64,000 nt of DNA from the NCBI GenBank assembly GCA_000320605.2, contig KB445819.1:210550-274549 (forward strand). Direction: 5' to 3'. Numbering within the stretch: the stretch's first letter is position 1; every line of letters starts with the position of its first letter. Below are positions 1-10,761 of the stretch, piece after piece. The notes below the pieces were generated by a model. It was not told where the DNA came from and ran no database searches. It was given only the letters and a program-made list of their open reading frames with translations. A program made the translations under genes and the position numbers. This stretch comes from Gelatoporia subvermispora B. Lineage: Eukaryota; Basidiomycota; Agaricomycetes; Polyporales; Gelatoporiaceae.

Positions 1-504
1 AGGCAATATCCCCCCATGTGCAGGGCGGAGAGGTGGCCCAGAGCGGCTAGGGTGCGTGCTAGCGTCGGGTACGTGTCGAGAATGCTTTGGGCGATGTGCA
101 GCTCGAGCTCCTCGAGGAGATATGCATGCTCCAGGACGGCTGTGAGGCGGGTGACGAGGCGTAGATCAAAGTTGTCCTCGTGTCTCGGTGTGCGAAGGAC
201 GAGACGGCGAAGCCAGCTACAGCGGATGGATGGCTCTTGCATGAGACAGTCGCAGAATGTGCCGAGGTGTTCCGGGTGGACAACGATGCGCATCTTAAGC
301 AGGTATCTCAGGCCGAGAAGCTGCGCGTCCTTGCAGATGCGCATGACAGATAATAAGTCTTCCCTCGACAGGAGCGGCATAATGTAGTCCACCACGTCCA
401 TGTTGAGGGTTGGCCCTGCGCTGACGTATGCGCCGTTAATATCTTGCGCGACTCACTACACTGACTCCGATCTACTCACCTTTGACGTTGAGCCTCTTCT
501 GCAT
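1..504 (-). CDS. F-box-like protein, N-terminal part (runs off left edge)
   Basis: The gene reads leftwards and is open at position 1, so only about 145 residues are present. A 25-base first exon (504-480, MQKRLNVKG) joins through a GT-AG intron (479-416) to a long exon from 415. The second exon gives MDVVDYIMPLLSREDLLSVMR followed by leucine-rich helical sequence. The pattern of a hydrophobic start, PLLS.EDLLSV and then a Cys/Leu helix fits an F-box, which in known proteins binds SKP1 in ubiquitin ligases, but the match is motif-level only. The gene is divergent from the zinc-finger copy starting at 1318. Decayed copies lie at 8,680 and 13,680, again divergent from zinc-finger copies. No stop or frameshift is visible here, so this is the best-preserved member. 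Confidence 0.6.
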
Positions 505-1317
505 GATCTAAGAAGCCGGATGGTGCCATGTTGGTCTCAGGCGGAGTGAAAGTGTAGATGGGACTGAGCCCATGCTCAAGGACGACGCTGCGACGCGCTC
601 TACGACCGGTGCTACTGATTTGGCCTTCACGAGGTGCGCCAAAGCGTGCCAGTATGAGCAGCAATACATCAATTGCTGATCTGGCCAGCGCACTCATAGT
701 AGCCCCCATAGTCCCCGGCTTGGCTTCAGAGACAGAAACTTGAAGACAGAGTTAGGACAACACGGCACTTAGCAGCGGGGACGTCATGTTAGGATTTCGC
801 ACGATGCGAAGATTTCCGATTCCTTCCCCGCAGGTGAGACGGCGTCACGATCACGGCGTTCTTTCATGCTGTCGCTGCTTGCAAGAGGCCGGGTATGGCA
901 GTATTGTGGCACCGTGAGGAGTACTAATAGTACGTGCGATATACTACGAGGCCCCAAGCCTGGATACCGATGAGTATGTTGTACACAGGTATAGTGGTGT
1001 TGAAAGCGGCGGCACGATGCTAGACGATCTGCTGGAGGCTGTGCTCAAAACGCTGAACGTGAATGATGCCGGCTGACACAGGTCACGTTGTCCTCTCCCT
1101 GAAAATACGAGCGCGCCACTTTCGAGCGTTTATTCACAGTTATTCACTTTGCGCTGCAGGTCGCCGTTGTACGTGTAGCATCCTCTCGAGCGGTATCGAA
1201 CGTTCCCAAGGTCCCTTATGGCTGAATGTGTACGTGAGAGCGCATACAGGCATAATTTTGCATGGTTCTGACATTTCGAATAATCTCTTGCAGAAACCAT
1301 CCGACCCCAGCGAACAT
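505..1317. promoter_or_regulatory. Divergent intergenic region between F-box and zinc-finger copy 1
   Basis: No convincing exon is present. The segment separates two genes that point away from each other, so it should hold both promoters. A GGTCACGTT-type element at 1081-1093 recurs at a similar distance upstream of every other main zinc-finger copy. The sequence between this element and the ATG at 1318 is alignable by eye with 8018-8240 and 13389-13605, showing that the promoter was duplicated with the genes. Confidence 0.5.
1081..1093 (+). promoter_or_regulatory. GGTCACGTT-type upstream element, copy 1
   Basis: GGTCACGTTGTCC lies about 230 bp upstream of the zinc-finger copy 1 start. The same word, in the same orientation relative to the gene, occurs at 8226-8240, 13592-13605, 17297-17316 and 36497-36516. 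The ACGT core resembles bZIP-type binding sites, but the binding factor is unknown and shared descent alone could explain conservation. Confidence 0.4.
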
Positions 1318-2210
1318 ATGGCTCAATACCCACACGTGAACGCGGGGGTACAAGTGCGCGTCTGAGATGGAGAAGGATCTGGCAAGCATAGACCCGGGTC
1401 TCTCATTTCGAACTCTGAGACACATGACGAAGAAATGGCGGAGCACGCAGAAAACTGTTCTTCGCCTTCCCCGACTGGATTAGCACTCGCCGTTCAGCTG
1501 CTCCCGAACTCGACTCGCATTGCCGATCCCGCGCTCGCTCTCACTTCAGCCCGTTGCAACAAGTGCCGCGCGGTGCTAACCACAGCTTATGGATCCGAGG
1601 GTTGTGCCAAATGCAGGAAGAAGAATCGTGAGAGGCGGAAGATGAAGAAGTGGAGTTACCAGGTATGGGATATAGCGGAAGAGTCATCAGAAGGCGGAGT
1701 TGAGCCTGAGACATCGTCGGGGAAAAGAAAGCTTCCGCCTCAGGATGTCGCTCGCATGCAGATACCCAAAGGGATGTTACGAGACGGCACGGAGTACCAG
1801 ACGCGCGAGGCAGTCACGGAGGTACTCAAGGCAGCACTGGCGAAGTTTCAAGAAGCGGGCGAACGAATCGAATTCAACGGGTTCTTCACAGAGGTCTCTC
1901 GACAAAGCGACCCTTTCGACCACCGCGGGGTTGAACAGGTTGCAAAAGAGCTGGGTGTGATGTGAGCTCACTTGTTGCTTCGATATTTCTAGCATTCAAC
2001 CCATGCAGCGGACTAGGTTAGGGCATAATTGTTACACAAGCTATCGTGAGTCTTGTGCAATACAGGAAACCTATTCTTGCTCGTGTGGCGCGAAGCCTCA
2101 CACTAGATGGGGGGACTTCGTTCTGGGAGGCTCATGCGGAGGAATCGTCGAGCTGTACTGTGTGCCCCTTGAAACCGCAGGCTTGGGGAATGCGCATCAC
2201 ACACAAATGA
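1318..2210 (+). pseudogene. Zinc-finger-like family copy 1, internally deleted
   Basis: The N-terminus (MAQYPHVNAG) matches the first finger of the intact copies but then shifts frame and stops. The second finger and the long low-complexity middle, about 1.3 kb in copy 2, are missing. The downstream part is open from 1435 to 1965 and keeps the CNKC...CAKC pair, the basic stretch, the LRDGTEYQTREA helical domain and the FNGFFTEV motif. A GT-AG intron follows and then the C-terminal exon with YSCSCG...CGGIVELYC. One extra base near 2180-2190 moves the final MRITHK stop out of frame. The 1435 start could still give a short 176-residue protein, but the first finger cannot be made. It converges tail-to-tail on the P450 gene. 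Confidence 0.65.
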
Positions 2211-2255
2211 ACCGGTTCACAAAAGTCATCTGATCCTGCTGTGTACATATTGAGA

Positions 2256-4003
2256 TTATATCTGTCTTCTCTTAATAATGACATTCAAGTCACCGATCGG
2301 TGGCATAATACCAGCGCCGATCCGATTCCTCGACATTTTTGGTATTTCGGGCTTCTTTGGGTCGATCCCAATCGTCGCGTATGTCAAAAGCAGCGCGATC
2401 AAGATCTTGAGCTCGCCCATAACGAAGTGTCTGCGCACATAAGCCCGTCAGCTATACCACGAAGATCTGTTTAAGATCGACCACTTGCCGTCCCTCGCAC
2501 ATCGACACGCCCCCACCGAACGGCATAGAATGATTTGGTACCGCCTTGCCGTTCTTCGTAAATTTCTGATTTTCCAGATACCGCGTCGGACGGAAGGCCT
2601 CCGCGCCCGGATGGATCTCCTCATCCAGATGTACCAGCCTCGTCACACTCACGACCCGCTCGCCCACCCCCAATTCATACCCCTCCATCTCGACGGGCTC
2701 AATAACGCGGCGAAGGGCCATCACGTCGCTCGTCACGCGGAGCGTCTCCTGTATCGCTGAACCGAGCAGCGGGAGCGCACCCGCTGAGTCCGCGATGAAC
2801 GTGTGGAACGCGTCTGGCGTGAGCGGTGTGCCAGGGTGCGCGGCGAGCCATGCTGCGCGCGCACGGTCAAGCTCTTCGACAAGAGGCGCGAGCCCGCCGG
2901 GTTCTTGAAGCATGAAGACGATGAGCCAGTAGCCGGCCCAGATCGCGTTGGCCTCAGCCGCCCAGAGGTAGGATGCAAGCACGGTCGCGGCGGTCTCTGT
3001 GCTCTGCATCATGACCGGCCGTCAGTGCACCTCCGAGTATGCAGGGATGTGGCTTACCCAACCGGACCCGTCCGCCATGGAGAGCGTTGAGCGGACAAAC
3101 GCAGGAAGCTCCGCGTCCTCCTTCTGCTTAGCCGTCTCTAAGTACTGTTCAATGAGGCGGATCACCTCCCACCACGCCTTGTGTGGTCCAGGGAGCATGA
3201 AACGCGGGAGCCCCGCGAGCATGAGCGGGAACGCGTCATCGAACTTGCGGAATGGCGCGTATGTCTCCATAGCGGGAAAATCTTTGCCCAGTAACGCGGC
3301 GGCAGCAGCGCAGTATGTCGGCGGGATGATAAATTGGATTAATGACATTGACGTGCCGTCAGCGCCATCGATGGCCTTGCTGAAGAGCTCGAAAGCTCGC
3401 TCAGCGTATGCGCTGAGCAGCTCCGGGACGTTGCTTGGGGCGAGGGCACGGTGCTGGGCGGGGAAGTATGTGTCAATCATTGCTGGAGCATGCGTGACTT
3501 CGTGCGCAGTGGCGAAGACTTTTTCCATAATCTCCAGACGAAGAGGCATAAACTCATAATGCTGAGAAGCGGATGTCAGGGCAAGACGAGGACCATGGGG
3601 GCCTTGGCCTTGGGTATACCTTGTTGTCTCGGTATATACCTTGGATCAACTGGTCTCCGGATGAGTCCCAGGGAGATGGTGCAGAATGAAAGGTTCAACA
3701 CACCGACGGTGCTGTGACATAGGTAATCTCCTGACCGAGTGCCTTCACCCGAAAGACCGAACCATAGCGTGCTCTGTGTTCAGGATCACACGGAACGTGA
3801 ATACAGGAACGTCGACTCAATGTTACTACCCACGAAGCCTCACGGAAGAACTTGTCCGGGTCTTTGTTCAGATCCAACGCAGAGCCGAGCCAGGGTATCG
3901 TATATGGTACGAGGGGCGGTCTCCGAGAACGTGTCGATCTGAATCGCAAAAAGTAGCCGAGAACAGTAACTGAGAGCAACAAGAGAGCCCAATTTGTTGC
4001 CAT
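2256..4003 (-). CDS. Cytochrome P450, CYP7/CYP8-like
   Basis: A membrane-anchored haem monooxygenase whose substrate cannot be read from sequence. MATNWALLLLSVTVLGYFL gives an N-terminal anchor, followed by a proline-rich hinge (RRPPLVPYTIPWLG). The I-helix region reads AAEANAIWAGYW: it carries Ala-Asn in place of the usual acidic-Thr pair, as in CYP7 and CYP8 proteins. The K-helix ExxR is ETLR, the PERF-like segment is FRPTRYL, and the haem loop is PFGGGVSMCEGR with the Cys ligand. About five exons are joined by consistent splice phases; the last intron, directly after the haem loop, has a GC donor (GCAAGT). No frameshift is seen, so it looks functional. It converges on zinc-finger copy 1 with only 45 bp between ends. 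A truncated inverted copy lies at 4899-5632. Confidence 0.85.
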
Positions 4004-4898
4004 TGAGTAGTTATATGTGTAAACAACGCAATACCAAGTGAACCAGAGTAGGACAGAATGTTGACCGTAGTGACAGAGTGGGCGTGAAGTAAGCTGAGAA
4101 GCGGAGGGCGAATGGTATGCGCCGGTTTAGGTGCCCGGGTATTTGGAACAGCCGAGCATCCGGCCGAAGGGGCGCGATTACATGGGCCGCCATCACGGGT
4201 GCAACGCGCCTGAAACGTTTGAGAGGAGTCTCCAACAGGGGAGGGAGGGCTCAGCCGCAGTCACAATGCTTGAGAAGCTACAGCTTCTGCACATATGAAG
4301 CCATGCACACTATTCATGGATAGGGGGAAGAGGTGGTTCGCAAACAGTACGTGTAGATGTCTGTAGGAGGCAACTTGCATTCATCCGACTGAATCTGTTC
4401 CACTGCAAGTCTCGCTGGCGCTAAACGGCTCAAAATCCTTGACGTTTTCGGATGAGGGTGGCCACGTGACATTGGACATTAACGCGTCCTCGTAATAGGC
4501 GCTACTGGGATGACCGTGTCTACCGTCCAGCTCAACACATCCTCCAGCAGATTGCCTACCATCTGGCATCGTGTTGTTGCCCTCCGTCGTGGCCATGTCT
4601 GTGCACAGCGTAATCATTCATACCAGAACCTATGCGTTTCATCTTATATCTTATACGCGATGCTCCCCAAAGAGCATTGACACTGTCATTCCGACCTCTC
4701 GCAAGTGGCAACAGCACAGAATGGCGCCATGATTGTGACACCGCCTGATTCGTGGGGAACCATGGAGTCTTCGCATCGTGTGAAGGTTCAACATGACCTT
4801 TCTGCTAGCGCTGTGCTACTCTGACACCCCCCTCGACTTTCTGTCTCTGAAACCAAGACGGTGGACTATGGTGGCTACGACACTTACAGTCCGTAGTA
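4004..4898. other. Spacer at the axis of the inverted duplication
   Basis: There is no supportable gene. This segment should hold the P450 promoter. It is the axis between the two arms (1-4003 and 4899-9060). The right-arm P450 relic lacks its N-terminal half, so roughly one kilobase was lost on that side or never copied. Confidence 0.5.
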
Positions 4899-5632
4899 AT
4901 GCAGAGCACAGAGATCGCGGCGACCGTGCTCGCGTCCTACCTCTTGGTGTCCGAGGACAACGCGATCTTGGCCAAATACTGGCTCATCGTCGTCGTGCTT
5001 CAGGAGGCTGATAGCCTCCTACCTCTCATTGCCGAGCTTGATCGTGTACGTGCAGCATGGCTCGCCACGCATCCCGACACAACGCTCGCACCGGACGCGC
5101 TCCACACGTGCGTCGCGTACTTGGCGGGCACGCACTTACTGCTCAGCTAAGTGATCCAGGAGACACTTCGTGTTACGAGCGACGCGATGGCGCTCCGCTA
5201 CGTCGAGAACTCGTCGATATGGAGGAGTACGAGCTGGGTATTATAAGGCGAGTGAGTCGTGTATGTGACGAGGCTGGTGCATTCGCTTGAGATCCAGCGA
5301 TGCCTTCCGTTCGGCACGGCATCTGGAGAATTCAAAGTTTGAGGCGGTGCTGAATTAGTCTGTGCCATTTGGCGGAGATGTATCGATGTGCAAGGGATGG
5401 TCAGTGACCGATCTTGATGACTTTGCGCGGTACGTGCTAACGGCTTTGGTAGTACGGATATATTGTTATGCGCGATATCAAGGCTTTGATCGCACTGCTT
5501 TTGACGTATGCGACGATTGAGATCAGCTCAAAGAAGCCCGACATCATGTCAAAGATAGCGAAAAATTGGACTGGGGCCGGTATCATGTTACTAATCAGAG
5601 AACGCAACGTTGTCATTAGGAGAGAGCTATGA
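4899..5632 (+). pseudogene. Truncated cytochrome P450 relic
   Basis: This is an inverted paralogue of the 2256-4003 gene. It begins at the I-helix exon (QSTEIAATVLASY...) and runs to the C-terminus (...ERNVVIRREL, stop). The ETLRVTSDAMALR segment is recognisable but lies beyond an in-frame stop near 5150, and further stops follow. The haem-loop region is eroded and the Cys-containing FGGG segment is not intact. The last exon (IKALIALLLTYATIEISSKKPDI) is the best-preserved part. It converges on zinc-finger copy 2, mirroring the left arm. Confidence 0.85.
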
Positions 5633-5765
5633 GTTGGAGGTCCACATACGCACGGCCTTACTTAGGTGGTCTCTGATATTCTACAATGAACATTAGTGTG
5701 GCCTAAATTAAGCTAGGAATCGATCTCTGAGTTCTCGTCCGCGCTGTGCCAGCCATTCATTTTGT

Positions 5766-8017
5766 TTACTTGTGTGTGATACGTACTCCTAAGGTGTTCC
5801 CCCAGATCCTGACAATGTCGCTCTCAACGAGCTGCTCGCAGTACAGCTCGACAACTCCCCCACAACGACTTACGGCACCCGACTCCTTTGATTTCGATGA
5901 AATGCGAGGCTTCACACCGCACGAGCATGGATAATATCCGATCATGATATTAGTTCCGCGGTGGCTTGTATGGACCATCTTTCCGAACCTGCAACCATGG
6001 AAGTTCAGCAACAATTCGTCCCACAATGAGAAAGCTAGAAACAGCTCACTTCACGCCCACTTCATTCGCCAATTGCTCTGCTGCGTCGAGGTTGATGTGC
6101 GTACGTCGAACGACTTCGGTGAAACCACCGTGGAACTCGATTGGCTTCCGCTTGTCTTCAAACTTCGCCAACATCGCCGTGAGCTCCTGCTTGAATGCCT
6201 CGCGCGTCTGGTGTTCAGTGCCGTCTCGTAGCATCGAACTCGGTGGCACCAGATCAGCGATGTTCTGCAAGTGCATTCTTCTCTTTCCGAACACCTGTGC
6301 ACCGCCGTCCGAAGGGCCTGCTGCATCCCGCACCCGTGCATTCGAGGACGCCCTCCACTGCTTCATGAACTCGGGAAATTCCCTGTGACACTTCCTCTTC
6401 TGTGCCGCTTTCCGCTTCTCTCGTTCTTTCGCTCTGCAATCTGAGCACCGCTTGAACTTGCAGAAGGCGGTCAGTGGAACGCGGCATCCCATACAACGGT
6501 GCAGGGTAAGTGCAGGTGGGGCAGGCGCAGGAGCTTTTGTAGAGGTCAGCACATCGTTGCGAAGTTGAAGGTGCTGCGGGCTCACCGTCTGAATCCTGCA
6601 TCATCTCGTCTTCTGACGTCCTCGCGGCTATTAGGGCAGATGATGGAACAAAGCAGTCGCCTTTCTGTCCTTCGTTTTTGGGCTTGGAGCTACGAGACTT
6701 GATACCTTGCGGAGGAGCGAGGGTATTTCTGGCGCGCTTGCTCGACCCTCTATTTTGCATAAAGACCAAACGAATTGCGCGGTCGAAATCCGCACCGGAG
6801 TCCTCCCCATCGAACGTCCCGACATCATCTCTCGGTCTTTTTCTGGTCGGCACCGGGCTGGGAGATCTTGACGAGTTGCGTAGCCCCTCGTCCTCCGGCG
6901 TGTCGCTACCAATCTGGAAAAACGGAGATGCAGCGTCGTCGCTACCGGTGGGATATTGCAAATCCTCCGTCGGATAAGATGTGGCGGGCTCGCGGTTAAT
7001 TGGATCGCTGTCCCAAACTACACTCGGCACCTCGCTTTCGGCGGCCTCGTCCTCCGACTCCCTGTCCACACAATTCGATGCCGTACGATTGCGAAGCGGC
7101 TCTGGTTTTTTGGCAGCTAGGAGACGCGGCTTCGTTTGCACTTGAACAGAGGGGCCCTTTGACGCGATTGTCTTCCGAGTCGCTGCAGAGGAGGCCTGAG
7201 TGGTTGGACTGGGCAGAGGTTTCTTCGAACTCGCTCCAGGGTGAGAAGTGGCAGCTCTAACAGTCATAGTCGAGCCATCATTATTGATGCTCCGAGAAGT
7301 CCAAGCCGAGGCTCGACTCGTTCGCTGGTCTGTGTTGCGAACCCCCGCCAGTAGCTTCTGCTTCTTCGCTGCCGGATGCCTCATATCTAGTGTGCTGGTA
7401 TCCTCATCTACTTGATGCGTTGAGAAAGCTCCGCGTTTCTTCGAAGTCTTGCTGGGCTTAGGTGGAGGTACATTTTCCTTCAAACCGGCAGAACGCCTAG
7501 CGCTGTCCACCACTTGCGACCTGCATTCCGAAAGGACGATGGCTTTAACAGCAGTCATCTGATTTTGAAGCTCTCTTCTGCCCGATCTCCTATCCAAGGG
7601 TGATAAAGCGAAGTCGGATACTGGCAACGGTGGTGGAGTGGAGTCTGCACCTCGGTCGAATGAACGTGCGGGAAGTTCGTGATGACTGCGGCTTGACGGC
7701 TCCGCGGAAGGTTGTTTGTGTGCTCGATCGGCATGGTCCCGAATAGAGGCGGCGCTCTGACTAGAATACCGTCCACAGGGGCACGTCATCTTCTGTGAAG
7801 TCGTGTCCCGCCTGACAACCGTCAAACAACCTGTGTTGAACACCCGTTACTGAGGATTTCGTAGTCCAGACAATGTGATGAGCGTACCATCGTACCAGAC
7901 CTTGGTGGTAGGTCGATGGAAATTCGAGATATGAGACCCGAGTTTATGCTCGACGGATTGCTCTCCACATCGGTACGTGTACTTGCACCCCTCGTTCGCG
8001 TGCGGGCATCGAGCCAT
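5766..8017 (-). CDS. Zinc-finger-like family protein, copy 2 (intact)
   Basis: Four exons: 8017 to about 7885, about 7840-6590, about 6535-6050 and about 5985-5766, all with consistent phases. Order of parts: an N-terminal C-x6-C-x17-H-x4-H finger (Cys4, Cys11, His29, His34); a second CPCG...H-x4-H finger in exon 2; about 350 residues rich in Ser, Pro and Lys; a CMGC...CSDC pair followed by a basic KEREKRK stretch; a helical domain around LRDGTEHQTREA; EFHGGFTEV; and a C-terminal CSCG...RCGGVVELYC motif ending RITHK. The finger and basic segments suggest a nuclear, nucleic-acid-binding role, but that is inference. I do not recognise the whole architecture as a named family. It is the most complete copy with copy 3 and lies divergent from an F-box relic. 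Confidence 0.7.
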
Positions 8018-8679
8018 ACGTTTGCCGAGACCAGACACTTTCTGCCAGAGGCTTTTCGAAAGGTCAAGTCTATGCAAAGATCTGCCTGTATGCGTTCTCA
8101 CATATACGTTCAGTGGCGACAGGCCTTGGGAACATTCGATGCGCTGGCTCTGAGGATGGTTTGCGTTTAACGGCGACCAGAGCGGTGCAACGCGAATAAC
8201 TTTGGCGCGTTCGATTGCCCGAAGAGGAGACAACGTGACCGTGTCTCGCACCCTCGGCACAGCCCGAGTGTTCCACAAAATCTTCGTCTCTTGTAGCAGT
8301 GAGTCTAGACTCCGAAGTCTAATAACATATCTTCTAGTATCATGTTGCGCTGACTTTGTCTTCAAATCTTTGTCTCCCATCGACCGGTGATCATAAGTTT
8401 CGGTGAGCGCAGTGATTTGGAATTGGTCAGGAGCCAATCTGTTACTCGTCTGGAGCCAATATCAGCAGGACCAGTACTAAAGCCCGCTGCAACGTCATTC
8501 TTCAACATAGGTTCAATTTGGTGCATTGCGTTACTCCATCAGAAATGATTTCTCGGAGTTATGCGAAGGAACTCAAATTCGCGGATGAAGAGACTTCTTT
8601 CAATGCAAATGCATCAGTCCGACCGGTACGTCATTCAGAGTCCATACGAGTTGTTCATTTCATCGATGATCAAGCCGTT
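8018..8679. promoter_or_regulatory. Divergent intergenic region, zinc-finger copy 2 and F-box relic
   Basis: This mirrors 505-1317. It carries the ACGTGACC-type element at 8226-8240 and stretches alignable with the region before zinc-finger copies 1 and 4. No gene is supported. Confidence 0.45.
8226..8240 (-). promoter_or_regulatory. GGTCACGTT-type upstream element, copy 2
   Basis: On the minus strand it reads GGTCACGTTGTCTCC, about 210 bp upstream of the ATG at 8017. It matches 12 of the 13 bases of the copy 1 element. Confidence 0.4.
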
Positions 8680-9060
8680 AATGCAGAGACAGCTCTCGGT
8701 GTGGGCGCGGTAGACTGCACCGTGCCGCTTCTGGCCAAGGAAGACTTGTTGTCTGTCTTGCGCATTTACAGGGCATATCAATTCCGGGCCTTAGACACCC
8801 GCTCAAGACGCGCGTAATCATCCGTCGCCCCTGGCAGCACCACCTCGTGCTTTTCTGCTCGGACACGAGGACTTGGACAGTGGCTCGTTACCAGCCTCTC
8901 ATCTGTTTTAAAACACGTAGCCCCTCGACGAACTGGAGCCCTATATCGTTCAAAGCATCCTCGACAAGCGTCCGCCGCTGGTACATGCACTGATCTCGTC
9001 GAATAGTCCCTCGTCCTTGTGCCGGTCGCGGAACATCAACTGGGAATAGTAGCAGCGGGA
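8680..9060 (+). pseudogene. F-box-like relic, copy 2
   Basis: VDCTVPLLAKEDLLSVLRIY matches the N-terminal motif of the left-edge gene. A frameshift follows, then RALRHPLKTRVII in another frame, then DELEPYIVQSILD matching the helix EELELHIAQSILD of the left-edge gene. In-frame stops break the reading. It lies divergent from zinc-finger copy 2, the mirror image of the left edge. Confidence 0.65.
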
Positions 9061-10761
9061 ATGATTGTGCAAAGGGGGTCAACACACACAACTATATGTT
9101 CTTTTCGATTCGACCCCCGAATTCCAGGACATACATTCAGCTGTCGAACGCCGCCTTCGGACGTACGGCGGATGCCCGGCGCCACTCCAAGCTGTAGAAA
9201 CAGACATCGAATTCATCGCCGTGCAACTGGCTTTTTTTGTACCTGATCCATGTACGGCTGAGAGGGGGGCGAGCTCTCCGAGCAGTCTTCACACAAGTCG
9301 TAATTCAGTGTGAATCGATGATGACTGCTATAAACAACGTGGTGGAGCTCATTGCGATGCCTGCTCATTTCACGTTTGTACCTGCATCTGTCGATTGCAC
9401 TTGTATCGTCACACTGTTGTATCTTCTGAGCTCGCTTGAAAGTGTTGGATGAACGTTGGGTGCTTTCACCCCAGGTAGTCGTTTTGACGCTTCGAAGCAA
9501 TACCTACGCGTCCCTGACAGTAGGTCCCGTTCGTGACGCTCTGTGTTTGAATATTTGCTCGTTCTTGGAACGCTGTCGCTTGAGATCTGCAGCCCTGCGC
9601 ACGTCCGGCAGTGAGCCTGCGCAGGACAACCCTAACCTGACGACGTGCGACTTATGCAAGACGCCTGCACAGCACTACTCCTCCCAGGACTGTCGCAGCT
9701 ATTCCCACCGTCTATTTGGAGCTTGGTGTTCGACATGGATATTAAAGTCTCGAAAATTGACAAATTTGTCAACTTACTTACCCCCTGTAGATCAGACAGA
9801 ATACATCTGTCTGATTTACTGTGTCCTAAAGTCTGCACAAGGGGCCAGAATGACTCGATCTTCGACAACGACGTTTTGGTGAATCCTCGCTCATCTGATC
9901 CATGTGACCTTCATCTGTTCAAGACAATCGCCTGACCATTCGCAGAGAATAGATTCACCTCCGCCCCCTGACCTCCAGGGCAGCAACACGTCAGCCATGG
10001 AAATGAGTACTCTACCTGACGTGTACAGGCTCACATGTTCATCAACATGTTCATCAGAACCAACCGCACCCGCGATACCGCAATCTCGCGCACTGGGAGA
10101 TCAGATCCTACCGTTCGCAATCTTCTATTGTGCCATCCTCTGCCGTTCTGCGGCCGGCGAAGATCAGGGCGATATGATGTTTCCTCCGGAGTCTTCGGCA
10201 GATTGTTGAATATCGCGGAAATCTGCAACCCTGTTAAGGTGCGATCCACCACCAGCTTATATCCGCGAACCCGACATACCTCCCGTAGATAGCGCACACG
10301 ACATATATCACATCGATATGCCTAGCAGTTCAGACGCCTCAGAGCACTTCTGGCTGAGATAATCATTATGAATGCTCTCGAGGTCGCCGAGCTCCCTTCG
10401 TAAGTCGTATACACGTCTGTGAGTTCACATGTCGGCACTCGAGCACGGGTGCAAATGTGCATCAGAATCCAAAGATGTCGACGTATACAGTCCCTTGGCG
10501 GCCCCTTGCCCTCGACGGCGTGATTCATTGGAGTGCGTCCTGGATCGGCCGTATCACAATTTGTGCATCTTCGTGCTTACTTAATTCAAGGTGCTGCCCT
10601 GACCCCTCGGAACTGAGCGGTCCACTTCACCATTAGTTTCTGTTGCATATAAGGAGCTCGTGCACTATGAAGTCCTAGAGCACCGGTCCTCAATTACGAG
10701 CTTCAAGCTTCGATACCGATCCGGGACGCAACAAGGCGGTATCCACATCGACCATATCGCG
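9061..10761. other. Gene-poor stretch
   Basis: Several open frames of 70-150 codons exist on both strands (for example 9436-9882) but none shows a recognisable motif, a splice-consistent extension or similarity to other parts of the window. The last few hundred bases precede the membrane-protein gene and should hold its promoter. Confidence 0.4.

Noticed and set aside
9436..9882. A 148-codon open frame containing a Cys-rich TTCDLCKTP segment as a zinc-finger gene
   Set aside because: A single CxxC with no second half; does not match the zinc-finger family.
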